DNA of 64,000 nt from Volvariella volvacea V23 (Eukaryota > Basidiomycota > Agaricomycetes > Agaricales > Pluteaceae), in contig KB722761.1 in assembly GCA_000349905.1 (NCBI GenBank), forward strand, positions 255,647 through 319,646, read 5' to 3'. This document shows positions 36,456 through 46,864 of this stretch, in pieces. The translations under genes were made by a program, and so were the position numbers. Below the pieces are notes generated by a model. That model had not been told where the DNA came from. It ran no database searches and worked only from the letters and a program-made list of their open reading frames with translations. Within the stretch, counting starts at the first letter, position 1, and the number at the start of each line of letters is the position of its first letter.

Positions 36456-39400
36456 TCATAGTCCCTTTCCCGCCCCACTAGCACCAATCACGGCTTTACC
36501 ACTCCCCTTGGGAGAACCGCTGGGCGTAGTATTGCCGCTTGCTGGTTGCGATGCTGGGCCAGCAGCACTTTGAGGACCTAGAATATTGATCGGAATATCG
36601 GAGCTAACATCGACACGAGGGCGAGAGCACTTGAGAGCGGAACGAAGCGGGACTTTTGGGATCAGGCGATGGTCCATGTCGATTCGGACGCCATGCTCGT
36701 TCTGCCAACCCTCTCCGGATTCGGGATAATCGTCGAGATCTGGTGGGAATTCTTGACCAGCTGGGGCAGGGCGGTATGCACCGTCGTTGGTCCATAATTG
36801 GTCCCTGGAGTGAAGGAAATAAAGGCCATCAGCAATGTGATGGCAGAATGGCATTGCGGGGTACTCACCCTCGACGATTGAACCACCCCTTCCTTCGTTT
36901 GCTAGCAATCAAGGGAGATGGACAAATGAGATTCTCAGTCCACCTAACGTTCCGACACTTCATGTTCGTCACAGACTGATCGCCATCTGAGAACCGCCTC
37001 TGCGGCTCCGGGCCATTCCGAGGCTGGGCCCCGCTCTTTGGAGACTTTGAGCCCTTGGGTGACTTTGAACCTGCACTGCCATCGCTGTCATTTGCCTCTG
37101 CGCCTTCAGGCGGTACGCTGCTGGGACGATCAGAGTCCGAGTATCGCCTACGTGGTGGGTCGTTGCCTCGTGAGTTACCCTGGGGATATTGTATAATTAG
37201 CCTAATTCTCCCCGCCTCAACTTCTGGGAACAACGTGCATACCTTGCTCTGATGCTGTTTGAGTGTAGGTGTAGCACTTTGTGCCGAAGAATCCCAATCA
37301 CGAACTGGCTCCCCTGTCGCGAGGCCTGGGTTCGCGGTCGTGCCATTCAACACAGAGCGCGGCGGTGATGACAAATTACCATTAGGGGTCTTTGGAGAGG
37401 AATTGGCAGCTAACTGTAGGTGTCGCGTCGATTCTGGCGAAGATCTTGGAGGTGGTGTAGTGGGTTTTGAATATGCTGGAGGTGGTAGTGCGCCGGAGTG
37501 CGCACGGGTGTTTGAAGGTGAATACTGGGAGCCTTTGCCCCCGCTTTGAGAGATCGTTCTTGTTCGCATTCCAGTTGGCTTATTATCTTGGTATTCGTGG
37601 CCATCCCTGTCGTATCTCGACCCGCGGTCACGGTCTCTATCCCTATCCCAATCGCGCTCTCTGCTTCGTTCTCGGTCCCTATCCGAGCTTTTGTACCTCT
37701 CGCTCCTCTCCCTGTCTCTGTCTCTATCTCTCTCGCGCTCCCTATCCCTATCCCTGTCTCTATCTCTATCCCTACGATCCCAATCCCTCTCCCGTGAACG
37801 GTCCCAGTCTCTGTCCCTATCCCTGTCCCGGTCTCTCGACCTATCTCTATCTTTCTCCCTATACCAATCCTTATCTCTATCGCGCTCCCTGTCCTTATCT
37901 CTGCCTCTATCGCGCTCCCTTTCCCTGTCTCTATCCTTCCTATCGCGTTCGCGTTCGCGATCACGGTCACGGTGTCTATCTCGATCCTTTTCCCGATCAC
38001 GGTCTCTTTCACGATCTAGATCCCGCCGGGAGGAGGAGGATGAGCCCGAACTAGACCCTGTATCGTAACCGTTTACGCGCATGTCGTTGTACCTGCTCAC
38101 CAGCAGCGAGTCCTTCCTCATGCGCCCACCGCCACCCCCGGGGGGATACTGAGAGTAGGCATCAGGCGGCGGAGGCTCGTAACTGGGAGGAGGGTACGTA
38201 GGCTCGGGATAGGTCCTTATCACATACTGGGGCGGTGGCGCTGAGACGGGTGGGGGAGGGAGAGGTGTATAGTAGTCTGCGGAAGGGGTCCGTTTCGGAG
38301 GTGAGTACCCCTGGCGTTGCGCCCGGAAATACTCTGATAATCCGCCGGGGGGCGGAGAGACTGACATTCTTGGATTACTTGATGCAGGAATGCGTGGCGG
38401 AGAGGGAGGTTGGCGAGGAAGAGTACTTAATGGAGGGGTGGGAACGTAGGAGGGTTCACCGTTGTGGAGGCTCCGCTGCGCTGTCAGGGGTGGAGGAACA
38501 ACTACTGGGCGATCCAAATGTCTACCATCCGGCCCACGGCTTGTCACCGCAGAGGGATGCACAGGATAGGAAGGGACGGCGGGGTAGTTCATGGAACTGG
38601 GAGGGGGTGGCGCCTGCTGGCCGCTGAAGGAATCTTGGCGACGTCGGGGCGTGGAGATGGATGATGGAAGCGCGACTTGGAGCTGTAGTTCAGTGGGAGC
38701 GGGTTCGTCGGTGGAAGGCAACGGGATGGTGTTCAGCACGCCAGGGGGAGGGGGAGGTTGGAGCAGCGCCATGTCTTCTATGGGGCTACCCCTCATAGGC
38801 ACCTCACCGTATGGACAGTTTGGTGCAGGACCCGCTCCCGAATCACCCTCTCCTTTAGCCGGCGTTTGGGGTTTATCGGAACTTGAAGCTGGTTCTGGTG
38901 CAACGTAAAGATGTCCTGAGAGCTGGGCGTTGATTCGTGTATTAGCCGCTGCTTCTTCGTCGATGTCGTCGGTTACAGTCGCCATACTGTCCTCATACTC
39001 CGGAACTTGGATGACGGCACCAGGCGGTATCGAGTAAGAATAGGGTGGCATATAAGTCATACCTGGACCAGCAGCTGGTATATATTGTGCTGTGATGGTG
39101 ACTGGTGGCGGCGCTAAGGATCGGCCTTGAGAGCCAGGTGTCGAGCTTCTGATGTGGGGTTGAGATGATGTAGTGGGGACCGAGACGAACGAACCCTTTA
39201 TGGGGAGCTGAGGATCATCAAGATCATCCAACCCCCCTTCGGATAACACTGGGCTCTTCAGGGCAAGGGTACTATCGGCTGAGAGTGTGGGTGAAAGGGG
39301 GTCTGAAGGTGAATACGCAGCGTCAGAATCTGAGTACGCGTCGGACTTGGAGGACAAAGAACGTTCATAGACGTAAGTGTCTTTTGTCGCACCCGGGTAG

Positions 39401-39842
39401 ATGGAGTAGTTGGTCGAAATTCGAGGATACGTTTGACTTCGTCCTCCAGCACCAATCGTACTAGATGAGGCTTTACTTATAGTGGGTGCGTACTGGGATC
39501 GAGGGTCGTTAAGGGTCGTAGGGGTCTTTGGGCCACCCAGTCGTGAGGGATAAGAGTTTATGCCGCTGTCCTTTGTCGCAGGTTGGGAGGAACGAGGGCC
39601 AGGATCGATTTTAGGCGGTGGGGGGTAGTTCGATGACGAAACCGTTGGAGTCTTGAAGACGTTGAATGAAAAAGCCTTGGGTACATTAAAGCCATACGTC
39701 TGCGGGGTATCGAGTATAGAAATCGTGATTGTTGAGTAATAACTGAAAGAATTGAAAGAATTGATTCATAAGTCACCTTTGTGTTTGATGGAGGAGGGTT
39801 TTGTCTTGGAGGAAGAGTGGACGTAGCAACCGAAGAGGCCAT
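36456..39842 (-). CDS. Large disordered protein with Arg/Asp/Glu dipeptide repeats, 1060 aa
   Basis: Four exons: 39842..39777, 39699..37243, 37179..36869 and 36804..36456. The N-terminus reads MASSVATSTLPPRQNPPPSN, then TYGFNVPKAFSFNVFK after the first intron. Long Pro/Ser-rich stretches with PPPP blocks follow. A highly charged segment coded by about 38010-37620 consists of alternating Arg with Asp or Glu (RDRDRERDR type), similar to RE/RD-rich parts of splicing and RNA-processing proteins. The C-terminal block NVRWTENLICPSP, KRRKGWFNRRGDQLWTNDG and DLDDYPESGEGWQNE is the best ordered part and seems conserved in Agaricomycetes from memory. The second intron (37180-37242, 63 bp) has no stop and is a multiple of three, so a read-through model would add 21 residues. 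The molecular function is unknown. Confidence 0.8.
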
Positions 39843-41300
39843 TGGAGATGTTGAGAATGCTCAGCATCGACAGAGGGAGTAGAGTGGAAGAGGACAGAGC
39901 GTATATATGGTGCAGTTGAGTGAAACTCGTCACGCCGATGACACGCGACAAGCTTGTGGTGATGCACGCGGCAAGTGATCCTGTTGCACAGCAAACACTA
40001 GCAAATGGCATCCGTCCGATGGGTAAGGGCTAGCATTCAGAGTCTTGGTTCACTTGGACAGTGGGACCCTGTCCAGATCTCGTTCGATATGCAAACTCTC
40101 ATACCAAGTAGTCTTCGCCCTCTATAGCGAATCAACCTCACTGCTGCGGTGACCACACTTCCACCTTAGTAATCCAACCACACACCCACATACATTAACG
40201 TAGCCGGGAGAAGAGGGTACCAGTGGGGACCAAGTGAAGGATCCAATGGGAACGCAGCACGGATCACCAAAAAGGGATGACGACCGTTGGGACGGAAATC
40301 GCGGCGAACGAGCTGACTCGAGTAAGTCGCGCGGCTTGAAATGAAGTGAAATGCAAGACTACGGCGAGCTACACGAGCGTTTAGTGGATGCAGCTGAGAC
40401 ATAATGATCACTAACCTTCACGCAATCCTATTATAGTGCATTGCTCGCTTCACTGCGGTACGAACGTCCGAGTTAACTATAGGTAATGGTTTTGACCACC
40501 TCCGGCTCACCATAGATAGGGTTTATGTACTATTCGCCGTTCACGACTGCCGCATGTGCCCTCGGACATGTAAGGCTGAGCAAATACCCCCGAACCGTCG
40601 GCTTTAAGAGTGATTGGCAACTGGGCCAGATGGTTCGCCATTTATTATCGAGAGGTATAATGACTGTTTCCTGGAGCTGGTGATGTCCTACCATAGGAGG
40701 CAGAGTGTGATAGACTATGCGGAGCTTCCGAGGCGATAGAGGCTCGACCTCGTCAAGAAATGTAGCCATGGCTGGGACACGATATAACAGGCTGAAGACG
40801 TGTAATTCACTTCATTGTCCCGATCTTGCAACAGTCTTTACATAGTGAGAGCTTCTAGTTGAACCTGGGACGACCTGGCAGGCGTGTGGGGTACGGAACT
40901 AAGCGTGAAATTGCACTTGGGCCCAGGGGCCTAGTTAGTGGGTCGATCTCTCAGCCTCAACGACATAACGTACCGTGAGGGCATTGTACAGCATGCTGCT
41001 CAATAGCCTTGCTTAGGAGGTCGGTTGGTTGTGGGACTTGTGCAAGGTTGATCAGACCAAACGTTGTTCCGAGCAATAGCGACCAAACACGTCCAAACAC
41101 TCTAGTTTATTCAGGGATAGCCCACCAGGGGGACGTCCCTAGGTCTTGTCACTGGCCCCGCGGGGTCAATTGAGGAGAGCATCATCTCAACCTCGACCAT
41201 CACTTCTCCGGCTACCTGAGCGTAATAACGCATTCTTCTAAGGTGCATTTGCTCTATTTCCTGATATATATTTTTGCTAATTGAATTGCAATGCTAGGAA
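39843..41300. other. Intergenic, about 1.5 kb, divergent
   Basis: Region between divergent starts of the repeat protein and the first subfamily II F-box gene. An 81-codon minus-strand frame (40411-40166) has an Arg/Ser-rich, mitochondrial-presequence-like N-terminus but no recognised family, so it is not called as a gene. Otherwise nothing recognised. Confidence 0.45.
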
Positions 41301-42851
41301 ATGATGTCTTCAATTCAAGACTGTGATGAGTTCAGCAGTATCGAGATGACCAGGCTGGGTGGCGGGTCTCTGACTCAATCCGAAGCCGTGGAAGTCGAGG
41401 CTAGATTACAGTCTACCCGTCTCCAACATGACAAGCTAGACGCCGAGATAAAAGAACTGGAAGTTCAACTCCACAATTTAAGACAAGCTCGAGCAAGCCT
41501 CGGTCAACAGAGCTTCCATTATCGAGCAGCACTATCTACGATACGCCGAATGCCCGTCGAGATTTGGAGACTTATTTTCGCCCTCGTGGTATCTGAACCC
41601 ATGGGTATTTTACCCGCGCATACTGAGCCAAGATTGACGATTACTCATACCTGTAACTTCTGGAGAAAGGTAGCCCTGGATATGGCCGAGCTCTGGACCG
41701 ATTACACGATCGTCCTCACTCAACATGTTTACGAAGGGCGCACACGTCCCAAATGCCTTGCACTTATGGAGGCCGTATTTCCTCGGGCGCAAGGTCTCAA
41801 GCTGTCCTTGACCACGCCCTCCACCACTTCGCCAGGCTCAGTTCTCCCACTTTACCTCATTCCGGATCTTCTCGTTCCCTACGGCGACCGTTTTGATTCC
41901 CTGGATATTTACTTGTCATCTTATCAATTTGAATCGGTGATATTAGACTCATTCGAGGACATTTCATTCCGATCCGCTCGTCGCCTCTCTCTACGGCTCG
42001 CCCGGGCCGTCGATCACAATTGGAGTCATGACCGTACATTGGACACCGAAGGTTGCTCTGTATCCCTTATGAATATTTGCCCTGACGTGGAACACCTCAC
42101 CTTCATCCTTCCTGCTCAAATCGAGTCCATCACAGTACCGTGGTCAAACCTCAAAACATTGAACCTCCAACTCGAGCAATGCGATAGCTTCGAAGACCTC
42201 GATTCGATGTCCAGGGTCTTTGCTCAGCTCGAAAAACTCGAAAAGCTCACGTACTACGTATCCGATTCGTTTGCGGTCCAGGAAGCGGTTTATCCTGACC
42301 ACGTTCCCTCCCCTCTTCCATCCCTTCGCTGCTTGGAAATCACGACGACGGAACTGGCGAGCGTCCACAGTTTCCTCCAGTTCCTCTCATTTCCTCAAAA
42401 ACTCCCTGCGCTCGAATCTGTGCGGTTGAAGCTCCCCGTTTTCGATCTTTCCGAGGACGAGGCTTCGCTTCGCAATTGGGGTGTGGACATCTATATAGAG
42501 AAGTTTACGATACTGGAGCAATATCAGGGCGACAGGCGTGATATCCTTGAATTTATTCAGAAATACCCAAAGCTCAAGGAGATGGACATTAACTTGTATC
42601 CAACTATAACCCCTGACACCGAGGCTTCGGAGATTGAAGAGGGCTTGACAAATTTCCTTGAAGCCTTGATGGAAGCACAGGAGGCCAATAATAGCGCAGA
42701 AGCAGGTTCAAAACACCCTCTATCATATGTCAAGATTGCGTTCCCTATATATCATCTTAAAGTAAAGCATGATGACCTCGCGCGTCGCTTGGAAGATAGT
42801 GGCCTAGCAGTCGATATTGACGACAAGATATCTCTGGGTATTTTCAATTGA
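41301..42851 (+). CDS. F-box protein (subfamily II), copy 1, 516 aa
   Basis: Single exon. A coiled coil at about residues 28-72 (VEARLQSTRLQHDKLDAEIK, then ELEVQLHNLRQAR) precedes the F-box at about 82-130 (IRRMPVEIWRLIFALVV, EPMGILPAHTEPRLTITHTC, NFWRKVALDMAELW). The rest is a degenerate leucine-rich region with LIPDLLVPYGDRFDSLDIYL, RRLSLRLAR and LRCLEITTTELASVHSFL. This combination of coiled coil, F-box and LRR-like region is very common in Agaricomycetes. Presumed SCF ubiquitin-ligase substrate adaptor; the substrate is unknown. It begins a run of three same-strand paralogues. The second in-frame Met (residue 2) is an equally good start. Confidence 0.85.
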   Translation: MMSSIQDCDEFSSIEMTRLGGGSLTQSEAVEVEARLQSTRLQHDKLDAEIKELEVQLHNLRQARASLGQQSFHYRAALSTIRRMPVEIWRLIFALVVSEPMGILPAHTEPRLTITHTCNFWRKVALDMAELWTDYTIVLTQHVYEGRTRPKCLALMEAVFPRAQGLKLSLTTPSTTSPGSVLPLYLIPDLLVPYGDRFDSLDIYLSSYQFESVILDSFEDISFRSARRLSLRLARAVDHNWSHDRTLDTEGCSVSLMNICPDVEHLTFILPAQIESITVPWSNLKTLNLQLEQCDSFEDLDSMSRVFAQLEKLEKLTYYVSDSFAVQEAVYPDHVPSPLPSLRCLEITTTELASVHSFLQFLSFPQKLPALESVRLKLPVFDLSEDEASLRNWGVDIYIEKFTILEQYQGDRRDILEFIQKYPKLKEMDINLYPTITPDTEASEIEEGLTNFLEALMEAQEANNSAEAGSKHPLSYVKIAFPIYHLKVKHDDLARRLEDSGLAVDIDDKISLGIFN

Positions 42852-43451
42852 CTCAGCATTGCTTTGCATAAATAAACGTGTAGAATGTCGCACTTGACTT
42901 GACCTAAGTTGTTAGAAAAGCCCGAGCATTTTGCCTGCTTTTGTCGTTCCAATCATTTCCCGGCCTTCAATTCTCTAAACCTGAACATCTACGTTTGTGT
43001 GATGGGTGTGCTTTCCCTCGTTAGCGTGGACTTATACCCCGAAAGACTTGTCATGACTCACTAATCTGGGTGTCTTCGAGACTTATAACTCAACCTCCAA
43101 GAACCTCACAACATAAACACTTCGCACCGCATATATGCGCGGCGCCACGCGCTCCTACTAAGAATGGCGTTATCTCTGATTGTTCCCGATGAACTTACTA
43201 ATTGTACCTTTTCTACTCAGACTTATAAGCGAGTGCAATGCTTAGATTAAGTGGTCATTAACTATATTGGATGCAGTTGGATGATGCCAAGGTACTTCAA
43301 CTTTGCCGTCAATCCAGGGTCACGTCATAAATAGCCTTGGGCGCCGTTTCGGCTCGTTATTAGTTTTGCCTCTTATCACCCACATTGGTCATTTAGAGGT
43401 GCGTTCAACACTACAACAATTAATCGAGCAACTATAGATTAGGCTCCAGCC
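42852..43451. other. Intergenic, 0.6 kb
   Basis: Spacer between F-box copies 1 and 2. The lost coiled-coil sequence of copy 2 was looked for here and not found in frame. ATATATGCGCGGCGCCACGCGC occurs near 43133. Nothing else seen. Confidence 0.45.
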
Positions 43452-44944
43452 ATGGTCCGGCCAGCATCTGACGAGCATACAAGCAGAAACACCTCAGTCG
43501 CGTTGGATCTGCATCAGATTCCACCTGAGATATGGAGGGAAATCTTTGCCTTTGCGACAATCCAACCTATGGGAATCCTGCCCAGACGCACAGAACCGAG
43601 GCTCGCCATCTCCCATACTTGCAGTTTTTGGAGGAAGACAGCCATAGACATGACCGAGTTGTGGACAAACTACAGCATCACTCCTACTGCTCACATTTGG
43701 GAAGGGCGCACGCGGCCCAAATGCATCGCGGTCATGGAAGCGGTGTTCTCCCGAGCAGGAAACAAGTTGTTGTCCCTCACTATGCCTTCACACATGTCCC
43801 CGCACGCGATTCTGCCCCTGTACCCTATTCCAGATCTTCTCGTTCCATATGGTGATCGTTTTCACGAATTGGATGTCTACTTATCGCCCTACCATCTTGA
43901 CCCTGCACTAGGAACCTCATTTGAGGAGATATCGTTTGGTTCCGCCCGCAAGCTCTCCATACAACCGGTCAAGTTTGAAGACTCGACAGCCTTCCTTCAA
44001 GAGTTTTTCTGGGATGGATCCATCTCCTTTCGCAAAATAGCACAAAACTTGGAGCAATTAACCTTCATTCTTCCGCCTTGGGAGGCAGATTTAGAGATCC
44101 AATGGCATCAACTCAAATTGTTGAACCTTCAAGTAGATCTTTGCGCCATCGACACCACGACTCTTGCCCAAAATCTAGCGGAATGCAGATCATTGCAGAT
44201 ACTCACATTTCGTGTCAGTAGCGGACTCGCCTTCAAATTGGAGGATAGTTCGATCAAGCTTTCCTCACCTCTCCCATGTCTTCGCTACCTGGATATCATC
44301 GCTGAGGGGTTAGAAGGAGCCCTGGCATTTCTTCAGCTTTTATCATTCCCCGATAATCTGCCCACATTTAAATCCCTCGGCTTAAACATCCCTACCTTAC
44401 TAGTGCCCCAGGATGTGACAGAACGCTCATGGGTCAGGGTGGCCAAATACCTCGAAAGGCTCGTCGTGAACGACTGTTATGAAGGGCGACCTAGATGCCT
44501 CCAGGAGTTCTTGTCAAATCCCAATCTCAAAGAACTTCACGTCAGTTTTTACTATCTATTCGATGACTCTAGGCAACCGCAGGAGTATGTGGATCAGTTG
44601 ACATATCTGCTCGAGGAATTGATGAGCTTGTTGGTCGCACACCGAGATTGGTACAAAGGCGGCCAAGGCGGAGGCGGAGACAAGGTTTTAGGTTCGGGTG
44701 AGTACAAGAAAGGTAGCGGTTTCTCTGGTCGTCCGAGTCTTACGGAAATGACCTAGGTCCTCTCCCGCCTATGAAATATGTCAGGATCGCTCATCCCAGT
44801 TATCACTTGACTGCTGAGCACGTTGATATTATTTGCCAATTAAATGAAGGTGGACTAAAGGTTGAGACTGTAGATAACCCCAATGAGCTTGGGTGCACCC
44901 CGTGGCCGTCTACTAGCCTGAAAGATGTGGAAGTCTCGGAGTAG
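43452..44944 (+). CDS. F-box protein (subfamily II), copy 2, lacking the coiled coil, 477 aa
   Basis: Two exons, 43452..44697 and 44757..44944, joined across GTGAGT...CCTAG. Without splicing the frame ends at 44756 and loses the conserved tail (MKYVRIAHPSYHLTAEHVD). The F-box IPPEIWREIFAFATIQPMGI begins at about residue 23 and is followed by TEPRLAISHTCSFWRKTAID and a leucine-rich region matching the two neighbours. The N-terminal coiled coil of about 60 residues found in copies 1 and 3 is absent; the gene starts with a short unrelated leader. It may have been truncated during duplication, or an upstream exon may be missed. Confidence 0.8.
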
Positions 44945-45262
44945 TTGAATTTAATGGTGCCTACTACAGCATGCGGACTTTTTTGATTTTAAAGACATAT
45001 CGTATGAGGATGGGATTATTTAGAAACGCTTTTGGATTTCGAGCATGCTTGACGAGTGGCACATGACCGCAACTCCAGCGCTTGTATGTTATTAACCCAA
45101 CATGGTAATGGCTCGGAGCTCACGTCAGTGGGACTAAAAGAGCACTCAACCTTGCACCGTCAAAGGAGCGCAGCAAGTTCGCAATATCATCCCTTTGAGC
45201 GGTCTGAAGCAGGTGGGTATCTCCTAGGATAATTGGATTCAGCGCTCAACGGAATAAAAGCC
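44945..45262. other. Intergenic, about 0.3 kb
   Basis: Spacer between F-box copies 2 and 3. AGGTGGGTATCTCCTAG just before copy 3 (45211-45227) resembles fused donor and acceptor signals but is too short to be an intron. Confidence 0.4.
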
Positions 45263-46834
45263 ATGCAATCAATTGCAGCTATAGAACAAACTAAAGATAG
45301 CGCTGATCTAGCTGGACTGGTACAAGCCATCAAGCTAGGCGCAAGTGCATCATCTTTGATCGAATCCGCCGCGTTAAGGCCCCAGTTAGACTCTGCCCGC
45401 CTTCGACACCACGACTTGGGCAAAGAAATCCAGGAGACGGAAGCCAAGTTAGAGAGCCTGAAACGCGAACAAAGAAACTTTAGTCAACAGATATCACTTT
45501 TGAAAGCTGCATTGTCGGCCACGATCCGCAGAGTACCAGTCGAAATCTGGAGAGAGATTTTCCTCTCTGCGGCTTCCGAACCAATGGGCATTCTGCCCTC
45601 ACGAACCGAGCCGAGGCTGTCCATCACGCATACATGTACTTTTTGGAGGAAGATGGCGCTGGATATGCCTGATTTATGGAGGGACTACGAGATTAATCCA
45701 ACTTCTCACATCTACGAAGGGTACACGCGACCCCAGTGCCGTTCCGTGATGGAAACTGTCTTCCCCCGTGCTGGAGGCAAATTGCTCTCCTTGACCACAT
45801 CACCCCATTATACACAGCACTCGACTTTCCCCCTTTACCTCATACACGACCTCTTAGCCCCCTACGGTGAACTTTTCGAGTGCCTAGACGTCTACTTACC
45901 CTCAGCCGACCTTACCTTCGACGGACTACGCCTCGCGTCCGTGCGGAGGCTTTCCATCAGGCTCCATGGGCCTCGCCCATTCAACGGGATCTCTGGTGGG
46001 TACATTTCATTCGTGGAGCAGACATCTGCACTAGAGCATCTCAGCATAATCCTTCCGTGGCGGATCCGCGAGCTGGCTCTCCCGTGGAACAGACTCAAAT
46101 CCCTCGACCTTCAGGTCGAGTGCGGTAACCTGACCAGCCCTGGCGCTCTGGTGCACTGTTTCAACCAGTGCCAGAACCTGGAGAGTCTCACGTTCCATGT
46201 CAACAGCGTCATCTCAGCTCGGCTCGCTCGCAGCTCCCCAGCACCAAAAATATCTTCCATGCTCCATTCCCTCCGCTATTTGGACGTCATCTCGTATAGC
46301 GTAGATAAGGCGTTGAAGTTTCTCGGACTTCTCTCCTATCCATCCAACCTTCCCATGCTCACATCTCTTGGCCTCCGCGTTAGCAACTTCAATGTCCTTG
46401 AGGATGCACCTCTCTTGCGCTCGAACGGTGTCGACATGCACCTGGCAATGTTGGTGGTCACCTCGTATTACCAGGGCGGACCCCGGTTTTTGAGAGACCA
46501 CTTGGCGTTTCCGAACCTCGAAGAACTGCGTGTCAACCTGTACAGGAACTCCACGCTCGAACAGCTGACATACCTGCTTGAGGAGCTGAGAGAAATAACT
46601 ACGGAACACGACGCTTATTACCGGAGCAAAGGAGGGGATGAAGCGACCCAGCCTGTTGGCGACCAGTACATTGTTGCAAAGCCTAATCCTCCTTTGAAAC
46701 GCGTCACAGTTGCTATCCCTTCCTACCATCTAACGGTAGAATACCTCAATATCGTCCGAGAATTAAATAGTCGTGGATTGCGGGTAGACCTTGCAACTGA
46801 ACCAGCCGAATTTCCCGATGAACCTGAACTCTAG
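45263..46834 (+). CDS. F-box protein (subfamily II), copy 3, 523 aa
   Basis: Single exon. I placed the start at the first ATG (45263, MQSIAAIEQ); the frame is open upstream but only with non-ATG codons. A coiled coil (RPQLDSARLRHHDLGKEIQE, then TEAKLESLKREQRNFSQQI) at about 40-82 leads into the F-box IRRVPVEIWREIFLSAASEP and TEPRLSITHTCTFWRKMALD. The leucine-rich region has LIHDLLAPYGELFECLDVYL and ends with PLKRVTVAIPSYHLTVEYLN. Colinear with copy 1 over its whole length. Presumed SCF adaptor of unknown specificity. Confidence 0.85.
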   Translation: MQSIAAIEQTKDSADLAGLVQAIKLGASASSLIESAALRPQLDSARLRHHDLGKEIQETEAKLESLKREQRNFSQQISLLKAALSATIRRVPVEIWREIFLSAASEPMGILPSRTEPRLSITHTCTFWRKMALDMPDLWRDYEINPTSHIYEGYTRPQCRSVMETVFPRAGGKLLSLTTSPHYTQHSTFPLYLIHDLLAPYGELFECLDVYLPSADLTFDGLRLASVRRLSIRLHGPRPFNGISGGYISFVEQTSALEHLSIILPWRIRELALPWNRLKSLDLQVECGNLTSPGALVHCFNQCQNLESLTFHVNSVISARLARSSPAPKISSMLHSLRYLDVISYSVDKALKFLGLLSYPSNLPMLTSLGLRVSNFNVLEDAPLLRSNGVDMHLAMLVVTSYYQGGPRFLRDHLAFPNLEELRVNLYRNSTLEQLTYLLEELREITTEHDAYYRSKGGDEATQPVGDQYIVAKPNPPLKRVTVAIPSYHLTVEYLNIVRELNSRGLRVDLATEPAEFPDEPEL

Positions 46835-46864
46835 TTGATGTAACTGTAATCCTACGTAGGTACA

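Noticed and set aside
37691..38068. Long plus-strand Leu/Ser-rich reading frame
   Set aside because: It is the antisense image of the Arg/Asp/Glu repeat; its low-complexity pattern follows from the opposite strand.
40166..40411. Minus-strand 81-codon frame with a mitochondrial-like N-terminus
   Set aside because: No recognised family and no supporting splice or promoter signal; mentioned only in the intergenic entry.
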